Translations under genes and position numbers: made by a program
Part shown: piece by piece, positions 1-6,017 of the stretch
Position numbering within the stretch: the stretch's first letter is position 1
Layout of the letters: every line of letters begins with the position of its first letter
Notes under the pieces: generated by a model
What the model saw: the letters and a program-made list of their open reading frames with translations, nothing else
Database searches by the model: none
What the model was told of the DNA's origin: nothing
From: Acidobacteriota bacterium
GTDB taxonomy: Bacteria > Acidobacteriota > Terriglobia > UBA7540
Length of the DNA stretch: 6,017 bases
Assembly (NCBI GenBank): GCA_021828225.1
Contig: JAKASH010000209.1
Location: forward strand, 1-6,017
Direction of reading: 5' to 3'

Positions 1-1001
1 ATCCGTGGGAGATGAAGCTGGTGGCGGCCAGCATCGCAGTCATCGTGATGATCTCGCTCTACCGCAAGATCCACGATGTGGCCCGGCTCATGCTGATCCT
101 TTGGATCACAACACTGTTAACCACGGGATGGGTGATTGTCACCGGGCTCATCCACATGAATTATCACATGGCCTTCAGTTTTCCGCCGGAAGCCTTTCAT
201 CTGAACTGGGCGTTTCTGATTGGTCTCGGCAACGGAACGATCGTGGTGATTTACAACTACCTCGGTTACTACCAGGTCTGCTACCTGGGCGATGAGGTCA
301 AGCGCCCGGAGCGGACCATCCCGTACGCCGTTATTATTTCAATCTTGGCGGTGACTGTCATCGATTTCCTTCTTTCCTACGCGTTTGTTTCTGTCGTTCC
401 CTGGCAGGACATGATCAGGCAGGGCTCACGGGCAAATCTTGCCGTGGCTTCAGTCTTTATGCAGAGAATCTACGGCCACTGGGCAGCGGTTCTCCTGACG
501 GCCATGATCCTGTTCACGGCATTCGCCTCGGTCTTTGCTCTGATGCTGGGCTACTCAAGGATCCCCTACGCAGCGGCGCGGGATGGGCTGTTCTTTGGCT
601 GGTTCGGATCGCTTCATCCTAAAGGCGAGTTTCCAAATCGTTCTCTCCTCATGGTCGGAACGCTGGCAGCAGTAGCCAGCATGTTCAAGCTGGGTGAAAT
701 CATCACCGGCTTGATGGTGGCGCGCATCCTGATTCAGTTCGTCGGGCACACCATCGGGCTGTTCGTCCTGAGAAAAACTCAGCCGGAAGTCAAGTTGCCC
801 TTCAAGATGTGGCTTTACCCATTTCCGGCGATTTTGGCCCTCGTGGGGTGGTTGTACATCTTCGGAAGTTCTGCTTTCCAGCCCGGCGGATGGAAATTCA
901 TGGCCTATGCATTCACCACCATCTGCGTAGGCATCGCGGGTTACTTCATCCTCGCGTACAAAAAGCGCCTCTGGCCCATGGCTTCGCGCGAGCAGGCGTG
1001 A
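1..1001 (+). CDS. APC-superfamily amino acid permease, C-terminal part (5' end outside window)
   Basis: Inner-membrane secondary transporter of the amino acid-polyamine-organocation (APC) superfamily, probably taking up an amino acid with a cation; the substrate cannot be read from sequence. The frame is open to the left edge (Pro-Trp-Glu precede the first Met at 12), so the gene starts upstream. Counting from that Met, hydrophobic segments lie near residues 1-17, 25-47, 67-88, 104-129, 156-180, 212-226, 229-253, 268-287 and 294-316. This is about nine helices where the family usually has twelve, so roughly the first three are missing. Two family signatures are clear: GDEVKRPERTIPYA (93-106), following the helix with an N-Y-L-G-Y core, and RIPYAAARDGLFF (183-195). 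The tail is short and basic (YKKRLW), and translation ends with TGA at 999-1001. The next gene is 153 bases downstream. Confident in the superfamily, not in the substrate. Confidence 0.9.
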   Translation, partial: PWEMKLVAASIAVIVMISLYRKIHDVARLMLILWITTLLTTGWVIVTGLIHMNYHMAFSFPPEAFHLNWAFLIGLGNGTIVVIYNYLGYYQVCYLGDEVKRPERTIPYAVIISILAVTVIDFLLSYAFVSVVPWQDMIRQGSRANLAVASVFMQRIYGHWAAVLLTAMILFTAFASVFALMLGYSRIPYAAARDGLFFGWFGSLHPKGEFPNRSLLMVGTLAAVASMFKLGEIITGLMVARILIQFVGHTIGLFVLRKTQPEVKLPFKMWLYPFPAILALVGWLYIFGSSAFQPGGWKFMAYAFTTICVGIAGYFILAYKKRLWPMASREQA

Positions 1002-1101
1002 ATGGTACGCATCCCGGATGTTTTAAGATGATGTCATTCGGCGAAGGACAGCAGTTTTTCCCTGATGGAAGCAGTCTGATGCCGATCCGCAGACAGCAAG
1101 G

Positions 1102-1117
1102 AAGAGCTCACGCTCTT
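1102..1117 (+). terminator. weak hairpin after the first permease gene
   Basis: Six-base perfect inverted repeat AAGAGC (1102-1107) and GCTCTT (1112-1117) around a TCAC loop, about 100 bases after the permease stop. The following bases are T-rich only briefly (TTGTTCT, from 1116), so it is a poor intrinsic terminator at best. It may simply be a chance stem. Nothing else coding is seen between 1002 and 1154. Confidence 0.2.
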
Positions 1118-1135
1118 GTTCTGGCACTAAACAAC

Positions 1136-1155
1136 TGTTGATGGGGAGATCAACA
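1136..1155 (+). promoter_or_regulatory. ribosome binding site within the loop of a small inverted repeat
   Basis: A strong Shine-Dalgarno GGGGAG (1143-1148) sits six bases before the ATG at 1155 and decides that start. It is flanked exactly by an inverted repeat: TGTTGAT (1136-1142) pairs with ATCAACA (1149-1155), a seven-base stem whose six-base loop is the Shine-Dalgarno itself. The 3' arm includes the A of the start codon. The RBS role is well supported. Any regulatory effect of the stem is inference. Confidence 0.6.
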
Positions 1156-2108
1156 TGAAAAACGTTTCACGACGCACTTTTTTAAAGAACTCCGTAGCTT
1201 CGGCAATAGGAGCAGCGGGCTTACTTTCTTCTTCGGGCCTTGTTGCCTTCCCGCAAGAGCCGCACATGAAGTTCCCAACCGTTCCGCGCCAGCGCCTTGC
1301 CGCAACCACATGGCCGTTTCGCATGTACATGCTGAGTCCTGCGAACCGGTGGCGCAACCCCAAGCTTCCTGGAATGGCCTTGAAAGATTTCCCGGCGATG
1401 GTGGCGGCGAAATTCGATCTCCACAATGTTGAGCTTCTTGCGGACCATTTTCCGTCGACCGACAAAGCATATTTGCAGGAACTGCGCGGGGCCGTGGAAA
1501 AGGCCGGTTCGCACATCATCGATATTCCCGTTGGCGGCAAAGCAAGCTTCTACGATCCCTCTGCCGACAAGCGGCAAGAGTCCATCGATTACGGAAAGAA
1601 ATGGATCGACGTTGCCGTTGCCGTCGGCTCACCGAGCGTCCGCCTGCATATTGTCGGAGCAGAGGGAGTTGTTCCTGACGCAGACCGGGCCGCGGAAAGC
1701 CTGAAGCAGATTGCTGCTTACGGGGCTCAGCGCAACATCCTCGTTAATCTTGAGAACGATAACCTGGTGACCGAAGATGCTTTCTTTGTTGTCAGGGTCA
1801 TCGACAAAGTCCAGAGCCCTTACCTGCACGCTCTTCCTGACTTCGCGAATTCCATGCTCAGTGGGGACGCGGCATTCAACTATGATGCTTTGGCTTTGAT
1901 GTTCCGGCACGCCTACAACATATCCCACATGAAGGATTCCGAAGTGGGCGCCCACGACAAGCTCTACACGGTGAATGTGGCCCGGATCTTCAAGATTGCT
2001 GAGGCAGCGAACTATCGCGGTTACTACTCGCTCGAATGGGAAGGGCGTGGCGGGGCCTACGAAGGCACTAGCAGGCTGCTGAAAGAGAGCCTGAAGTATT
2101 TGCGCTAG
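1155..2108 (+). CDS. Tat-exported sugar phosphate isomerase/epimerase-like TIM-barrel protein
   Basis: A 317-residue protein of the xylose isomerase-like / AP endonuclease family 2 TIM-barrel group, whose members isomerise or epimerise sugars or act on other polyols with a divalent metal. The N-terminus is a textbook twin-arginine signal: SRRTFLK at residues 5-11, then a hydrophobic Ala/Gly/Ser/Leu stretch to about 31, so the folded and probably metal-loaded enzyme should be exported. No clear A-x-A cleavage site is visible. Probable metal ligands, by position in the fold, are Glu200 (NILVNLENDN), Asp229 (LPDFANS), His258 (ISHMKD) and Glu294 (YSLEWEG). All four are present, so it looks catalytically intact. 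The length is normal for the family plus a leader. The start is fixed by GGGGAG six bases upstream. It ends 17 bases before the glycosidase remnant, so the two may once have formed a sugar-processing unit. The substrate is unknown. Confidence 0.88.
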   Translation: MKNVSRRTFLKNSVASAIGAAGLLSSSGLVAFPQEPHMKFPTVPRQRLAATTWPFRMYMLSPANRWRNPKLPGMALKDFPAMVAAKFDLHNVELLADHFPSTDKAYLQELRGAVEKAGSHIIDIPVGGKASFYDPSADKRQESIDYGKKWIDVAVAVGSPSVRLHIVGAEGVVPDADRAAESLKQIAAYGAQRNILVNLENDNLVTEDAFFVVRVIDKVQSPYLHALPDFANSMLSGDAAFNYDALALMFRHAYNISHMKDSEVGAHDKLYTVNVARIFKIAEAANYRGYYSLEWEGRGGAYEGTSRLLKESLKYLR

Positions 2109-2633
2109 CAGGGGCTTCGAACGAAATGCCGCGCACCCACGCGCTTGAGTTGAGTGACTTGGGTCTTGCACAGGGGCATTCTTACGAGGCCTATGGCGCG
2201 CTTAATGCGGACAAGCCGGTTGCCATCCAGGCAGGACGCCTCGTGATCGCCCATCAGCCGCCGCACTCGGTACGGCTGATCAAGATCATCGACACTTCTG
2301 TGCCTGCGGCGGCTCCTTCGGTCACTGCGGATGTTCCAAAGCCAGCGCAGGCGGGTGAGGTCATCCATCTGCGGGCCGCCGATGGCGTCCCGGCACTTTC
2401 GTACCACTGGGATTTTGGGGGCGGCACCACCGCCAGCGGCGAGGCGGTGAGCCACACCTTTACGCGGGCCGCGGACTACAACGTCAAGTTGACCGTCGAT
2501 GGTGTCGATGGAATTCCCGCCGAGAAAAGCTTCACCATTGCGGTTCAGGGAACACTGAAGACGGCTTTCCATCTTCTCGAGAACCGCCGCTATGTGGAGT
2601 GGGGCAGTAAGTACTTTAAAGGCAACAGAAGAG

Positions 2634-2675
2634 GGGCGGAGAGCAGTTGTCGGGTGGGAAGGGTGCTCTCTGCCT
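2634..2675 (+). repeat. strong imperfect stem-loop (12 pairs)
   Basis: Arm 2634-2645 pairs with arm 2664-2675. The core GAGAGCA (2639-2645) and TGCTCTC (2664-2670) is perfect, extended by five more pairs of which two are G-U. The loop is 18 bases, G-rich (2646-2663). No T-run follows, so it is not a classical intrinsic terminator, but it could end or stabilise the upstream transcript. It lies in the doubtful tail of the remnant frame and argues that this stretch is non-coding. Confidence 0.5.
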
Positions 2676-2692
2676 GCATCTTAAGTCATGCA
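2675..2692. repeat. short inverted repeat TGCAT/ATGCA
   Basis: TGCAT (2675-2679) and ATGCA (2688-2692) flank an eight-base centre containing the palindrome CTTAAG. It abuts the larger stem-loop and lies about 110 bases before the next permease gene. It could be an operator-like dyad or chance. From here to 2804 I see no other gene or convincing promoter. Confidence 0.2.
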
Positions 2693-2804
2693 TTCGGTGA
2701 CGGGGCGGATTAGAATGTCGGGGAGTGAAACCGGTGACGCTTTAACCTTGCAAGAGTTTTGGCTGCCGGATGCTCCCAGAAAGGATTGAAACTCAATATA
2801 AATT

Positions 2805-4190
2805 ATGCCTGATAATTGTACGATAGTAGCTCCGGCCCAACAGCGGTTGAAAAGAGTCCTGACCTTGTGGGACCTTATCTTTTATGGCCTAGTGCTTATC
2901 CAGCCCACGGCGCCGATCCCGCTGTTTGGCGTAGCTCAAAAATTATCGAACGGCCACACCGTGACCACAATTCTCATCGCCATGCTGGCGATGATGGCGA
3001 CCGCATTTAGTTACGGCCGTATGGCTGCTGTTTACCCTTCGGCCGGGTCCGCCTACACCTATGTGGGCAGAACCATCAATCCTCATTTGGGCTTCCTTAT
3101 CGGTTGGGCCATGATTCTGGATTACATCCTGCAACCTCTGATCGCTACGATTTGGATCGCCGTGGCCATTCACAGCCGCTATATTCCGCACATGCCTTAC
3201 GCTGTGGCGGCGTTGCTGGTGGCTGGGATTTTGACCATATTAAATCTGCGCGGTATTAGGTCCTCGGCGCGGGCCAATAAAATCCTGCTGGCTTGCATGT
3301 GCGTGGTTGTAGCGGCGTTTCTCTATCTGGCAGTGCATTATCTTTATCATGTCGGGCACTGGGCGGGTCTTTTCTCGGTTCAGCCGTTCTACGACCCAAA
3401 AACGTTTCATGCCCATCAGGTCTGGATGGCCACATCGTTCGCCGCCCTCACCTATATCGGCTTTGACGGTATCACCACGTTGTCTGAGGAAGTTGAAAAT
3501 CCCAAGCGGAACGTGCTGCTGGCCACCGTGCTGGTCTGTTTCTTGACAGGGGTATTGAGCGCGATCGAGGTCTACTTAGGCCAGCGGGTGTGGCACAACT
3601 GGCATACATTCACCAATCTGGAAACAGCCTTCATGGACGTCTGCCGCCGCGTGGGGGGCATGCCGCTGTTTGAGGCCATGGGCGCCATTTTGATTTTGGC
3701 CCTATTCGGCAGCGGATTGACGGGTGGCTTGGGGGCAGCCCGACTGCTCTTCGGCATGGGACGCGACGGGGTACTGCCCAGAAAGTTTTTTGGCCACCTC
3801 CATGACAAAACCAGCACGCCCACATACAATATCCTTCTGATCGGCGCCGTCGCGTACGCGGGGGCCTTGGGCCTAAATTATATCGGCAATGCCTTCGAAC
3901 ACGCCGGAGAGCTGCTGAATTTTGGCGCCTTTCTTGCCTTTATGGGCGTGAATTTCTCCGCATTTTGGCACTTTTGCGTTGTTCAGCGCCACCAGCGGCG
4001 GGTGAACCTTCTGAAGGATGCCGTTCTGCCGCTCATTGGACTCGTATTCTGCGCTCTTATTTGGTGGAACCTTAACATCATCGCAAAAACCGTGGGAGGT
4101 CTCTGGTTTGCGGTTGGCTTGGTGTACATCGGGGTGAGCACAAAAGGCTTCCGCAAGAGGCCAAAGGTGATCGATTTCAGCGAAGGGTAA
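2805..4190 (+). CDS. APC-superfamily permease, PuuP-like putrescine/amino acid importer
   Basis: A complete 461-residue inner-membrane transporter of normal APC length with about twelve helices, near residues 21-43, 51-72, 95-122, 131-148, 158-180, 208-225, 237-258, 290-312, 343-358, 370-392, 403-422 and 428-446. It closely follows the pattern of E. coli PuuP, the putrescine importer: LKRVLTLWDLIFYGL at the start of helix 1, SYGRMAAVYPSAGSAYTYV (69-87), INPHLGFLIGW (91-101) and LDYILQPLI (105-113). Other APC signatures are GFDGITTLSEEVENPKRNV (219-237) and ARLLFGMGRDGVLP (312-325). Putrescine, another polyamine or an amino acid are all possible substrates. An in-frame TAA at 2799-2801 blocks upstream extension, so ATG 2805 is the first start available. 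It has no proper Shine-Dalgarno: AAGGA at 2781-2785 is 19 bases away. It belongs to a different subfamily from the permease at 1-1001, so it is not a tandem duplicate. Confidence 0.92.
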   Translation: MPDNCTIVAPAQQRLKRVLTLWDLIFYGLVLIQPTAPIPLFGVAQKLSNGHTVTTILIAMLAMMATAFSYGRMAAVYPSAGSAYTYVGRTINPHLGFLIGWAMILDYILQPLIATIWIAVAIHSRYIPHMPYAVAALLVAGILTILNLRGIRSSARANKILLACMCVVVAAFLYLAVHYLYHVGHWAGLFSVQPFYDPKTFHAHQVWMATSFAALTYIGFDGITTLSEEVENPKRNVLLATVLVCFLTGVLSAIEVYLGQRVWHNWHTFTNLETAFMDVCRRVGGMPLFEAMGAILILALFGSGLTGGLGAARLLFGMGRDGVLPRKFFGHLHDKTSTPTYNILLIGAVAYAGALGLNYIGNAFEHAGELLNFGAFLAFMGVNFSAFWHFCVVQRHQRRVNLLKDAVLPLIGLVFCALIWWNLNIIAKTVGGLWFAVGLVYIGVSTKGFRKRPKVIDFSEG

Positions 4191-4300
4191 AACGCAGAAA
4201 CCTTACTTGCTCGATCAGCGGACGCTGCCAATTTCTCCTTAGTGAGGCTCTGAAACCGAAAATCTGAAAAGCCATAGACCCTCGTTTTCTACAACTCGCA

Positions 4301-4306
4301 TATAAT
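4301..4306 (+). promoter_or_regulatory. -10 box of a probable purL promoter
   Basis: A perfect TATAAT hexamer lies 29 bases before the purL ATG. No good -35 box is present at 17 bases; TAGACC at 4275-4280 is a 4/6 match but 20 bases away. The predicted start would be near 4312-4314, giving a leader of only about 22-24 bases, with no clear Shine-Dalgarno before the ATG. The rest of the 4191-4335 gap holds only a tight short stem (CAGC/GCTG, 4216-4227) and no riboswitch-like structure that I can recognise. Confidence 0.5.
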
Positions 4307-4335
4307 AGTGGGTCAGTATATCGACTGAATTCCTC

Positions 4336-6017
4336 ATGGCTATTCGCACAGTTTATACACTTTCCAAGGATGACCCGGAAGCGCGCAACTGGGTTGCATT
4401 CTTCCACCGGCATGGTTACACGCGGCTCATCCAGCTCACCATTGAACGTGTCTTCTGGCTTGAAGGGGACATTGATGTCAGCAAGCTCCATCCCTTGCTG
4501 ATCAACCCGCTTTATCAGGTGGGTTCAAACCACTCACAGCTTGATCCGGCGCAGGGGCCAGTGGTGGAGATCGCCTACCGTCCTGCTGTGACGGACCCGG
4601 AAACGCCTTCCATTCTTGAGGGCGCGCATGCGCTGGGAGAAACCGGGTTGCAGTTCGCGCGCCTGAGCCGCCGGTACCAGTTCACGGGGCTCGAGGAATC
4701 GGAAGCTCGGAAGCTCGCCTCCCGGTTTCTTTACAACAAGATTGTGGAACGCGTCCGCGAGCCGGGCGAAGTCGTAACAACTTTGCATCCGTCGGGCAAG
4801 CCCGATCCGGTCACGGAAATCTCCCTGCGCGGCCTCAGCGACCAGGAGCTCGAAGCTCTTTCGGTCGAGCGATCGTGGTACGCTCCGCTGTCGCAGATGA
4901 AAGCCATTCAGGCGCACGAGCTTCAGCTCGGAAGGCCGCACACTGACGCTGAAATCGAGATCCTGGTACAGAGCTGGAGCGATCATTGCTATCACACCAC
5001 ATGGAAGAGTCTGGGCCTGCTGAAGCGGCTGAGCCAGGCGACTGCGCGAATCAATCATCCTCTGGTCGTCTCGTCGTTCAAAGACAATGCCGGCGGGATG
5101 GAGTTCTATGAAGGCTGGGTGATCACGATCAAGGGCGAAACGCATAATTTCCCCAGTTCCATCGCGCCGTTCGGCGGCATCGCCACCAAACACGGCGGCG
5201 TGATTCGTGACACCCTGGGGTTTGGCAAAGGTGCTTATCCGATTGGCGGCACCACCGTGATGGGGACGATGGACCCGCGCATGGCCGACGAAGATGTTCC
5301 TTCCGGCGCCTTGCATCCTCAACTGATCCTTACCGAATCCATCCGCGCGACGGCCTATTACGTGAACCCCATGGGCATTCCCATGATGCATCCGGTCTAC
5401 CGCTGCCATCCGGGCTATGCGAAGTGCTTTGCGCTCGGGCACTCCGTCGGCTTGATCCCTGCAAAGGACGCGCTGAAGGATTCGCCAGTGCCGGGCGACA
5501 TCGCGCTGCTGATTGGCGGTGAAACCGGGCGCGATGGAATTCACGGCGCGACGGCCAGCTCAACCGGAATGACCGGCGCGACCCTGGAAAAGGAATTTGC
5601 AGCCGTCCAAATCGGCCATCCGATTACAGAGCGCCGTTTTACATCTGCGACTCCCGTGCTGCGCGATGCCGGATGCATTCGAGCCATCACAGACCTCGGG
5701 GCCGGCGGAATCTCTTCTGCTGCCGGAGAAATCGCCGCCGAAACCGGCGTTGACCTTGATCTTGACCGCGTTCGCTTAAAGGACGCCAGCCTGACTGCAT
5801 GGGAAATTCTTCTATCCGAATCGCAAGAACGGATGCTGGTGGTGGTTCCGCTGGAAAAGCTCGACGAGGCGAGAGAAATCCTCGACCGGTGTGACGTTGC
5901 CCATGTCGAGTTCGGGCGTTTTACCGGGACGCAAGGGCTCCGGGCAACGTGGCACGGCAAGCAGGTTGTGGACCTCGATATGGCGTTTCTCTGGAAAGGC
6001 TGCCCGATCGATCCCAC
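4336..6017 (+). CDS. purL: phosphoribosylformylglycinamidine synthase, PurS-PurL fused type (3' end outside window)
   Basis: Cytoplasmic enzyme of de novo purine synthesis that converts FGAR to FGAM with ATP and ammonia from glutamine. The frame runs without a stop from ATG 4336 to the right edge (560 residues). TAG at 4306-4308 blocks upstream extension and no other start intervenes. Residues ~3-60 and ~78-150 resemble two PurS-like halves; the second has the PAVTDPETPSI pattern (compare PurS G-V-x-D-P). A linker follows with SWSDHCYHTTW (His217, where usual PurL has SEHC). The AIRS-type synthase domain has KGETHNFPSS (266-275), FGG-x-x-TKHGGVIRD, GGETGRDGIHGA (394-405), DLGAGGIS (453-460) and SESQERML (494-501). 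All key loops are present, so it should be active. The second synthase half, and any fused glutaminase, lie beyond the window. Variant motifs (Asp for Glu before His217, Phe272 in place of the usual His of ETHNHPS) point to a distinct PurL clade rather than decay. Confidence 0.93.
   Translation, partial: MAIRTVYTLSKDDPEARNWVAFFHRHGYTRLIQLTIERVFWLEGDIDVSKLHPLLINPLYQVGSNHSQLDPAQGPVVEIAYRPAVTDPETPSILEGAHALGETGLQFARLSRRYQFTGLEESEARKLASRFLYNKIVERVREPGEVVTTLHPSGKPDPVTEISLRGLSDQELEALSVERSWYAPLSQMKAIQAHELQLGRPHTDAEIEILVQSWSDHCYHTTWKSLGLLKRLSQATARINHPLVVSSFKDNAGGMEFYEGWVITIKGETHNFPSSIAPFGGIATKHGGVIRDTLGFGKGAYPIGGTTVMGTMDPRMADEDVPSGALHPQLILTESIRATAYYVNPMGIPMMHPVYRCHPGYAKCFALGHSVGLIPAKDALKDSPVPGDIALLIGGETGRDGIHGATASSTGMTGATLEKEFAAVQIGHPITERRFTSATPVLRDAGCIRAITDLGAGGISSAAGEIAAETGVDLDLDRVRLKDASLTAWEILLSESQERMLVVVPLEKLDEAREILDRCDVAHVEFGRFTGTQGLRATWHGKQVVDLDMAFLWKGCPIDP

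Larger units (their letters stand above)
2126..2713 (+). pseudogene. glycosidase C-terminal remnant with PKD domain, catalytic domain missing
   Basis: The open frame gives 195 residues. Residues ~1-56 read like the terminal beta-sandwich of an alpha-galactosidase-type (GH27/GH36-like) glycosidase: ELSDLGL, then YEAY, and an R-L-V-I-A-H-Q-P-P-H-S-V-R-L core resembling the family's closing strands. Residues ~61-141 form a PKD-type immunoglobulin-like domain with WDFGGGTT (95-102), SHTF (109-112) and YNVKLTVDGVDG (118-129). The usual WDFGDG is changed to GGG. There is no signal peptide and no catalytic domain. The frame is open upstream to 2072, but that stretch overlaps the previous gene out of frame and gives no family-like sequence. 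No good Shine-Dalgarno precedes the ATG. Residues after ~158 are unlike any domain and cover a strong stem-loop, so the true end was probably near 2600. I infer a deletion remnant; a small expressed beta-sandwich protein is the alternative. Confidence 0.55.

Noticed and set aside
809..1141. Plus-strand frame of 110 codons overlapping the first permease end and the gap
   Set aside because: Its first part is an out-of-frame reading of the permease. The remainder in the gap has no domain or ribosome site.
1629..2171. Minus-strand open frame of 180 codons over the isomerase end
   Set aside because: It overlaps the metal-ligand region of a clear + strand enzyme and has no recognisable domain or ribosome site.
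2105..2572. Minus-strand open frame opposite the PKD fragment
   Set aside because: The + strand gives a recognisable PKD domain; the minus product is Arg-rich with no family pattern.
2711..2716. TAGAAT as a -10 box for the second permease
   Set aside because: No -35 hexamer is found at suitable spacing, so it is a chance match within a 5/6 search.
2797..2802. TATAAA just before the second permease ATG as a -10 box
   Set aside because: It would place the transcript start inside the gene, and TTGAAA at 2786-2791 is only five bases away, too close to be a -35 partner.
1..4190. The two APC permeases as a tandem duplication
   Set aside because: Their signature regions differ strongly (GDEVKRPERTIPYA versus SEEVENPKRNV), so they belong to different subfamilies.
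4534..5544. Long minus-strand open frame (336 codons) opposite purL
   Set aside because: The + strand here encodes unmistakable PurL motifs throughout. The minus frame is rich in Arg, His and Ala, shows no domain, and is the usual antisense shadow of a GC-rich gene.
1..6017. CRISPR array, insertion sequence, tRNA/rRNA, integrase or defence genes
   Set aside because: No regularly spaced direct repeats, transposase or integrase motifs, or RNA gene consensus were seen on either strand by eye.

Overview
The window is ordinary bacterial chromosome: GC moderately high by eye, tightly packed, all genes on the + strand. The gene mix is a Tat-exported sugar-isomerase-like TIM barrel, a PKD-bearing remnant of a secreted glycosidase, APC permeases and a divergent PurL. 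That would fit Acidobacteriota or a similar soil lineage, but this is inference from gene character; no rRNA or marker tree is available here.

Layout: (1) 1-1001, the C-terminal two thirds of an APC-superfamily amino acid permease, cut by the left edge. (2) A 153-base gap with a weak hairpin and a strong ribosome binding site, the latter lying exactly in the loop of a small inverted repeat. (3) 1155-2108, a twin-arginine-exported sugar phosphate isomerase/epimerase-like protein with a recognisable metal-ligand set. (4) 2126-2713, an open frame that looks like the C-terminal end of an alpha-galactosidase-type glycosidase plus a PKD domain, without any catalytic domain. It is probably a decayed remnant, and its last ~110 bases hold a strong stem-loop and look non-coding. 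(5) 2805-4190, a complete 12-helix APC permease resembling PuuP-type putrescine/amino acid importers. (6) A 145-base gap with a perfect TATAAT -10 box. (7) 4336 to the right edge, the first 560 residues of a large PurL (FGAM synthase) with a fused PurS-like N-terminal region and unusual active-site motifs.

Functionally, the left part suggests uptake plus periplasmic sugar handling, and the right part is a housekeeping purine biosynthesis gene under its own promoter. I see no mobile element, CRISPR array, tRNA, rRNA, toxin-antitoxin pair or defence system, and no convincing undescribed system. The points most worth a second look are the truncated glycosidase-PKD fragment, the PurL variant and the hairpin-framed ribosome binding site.
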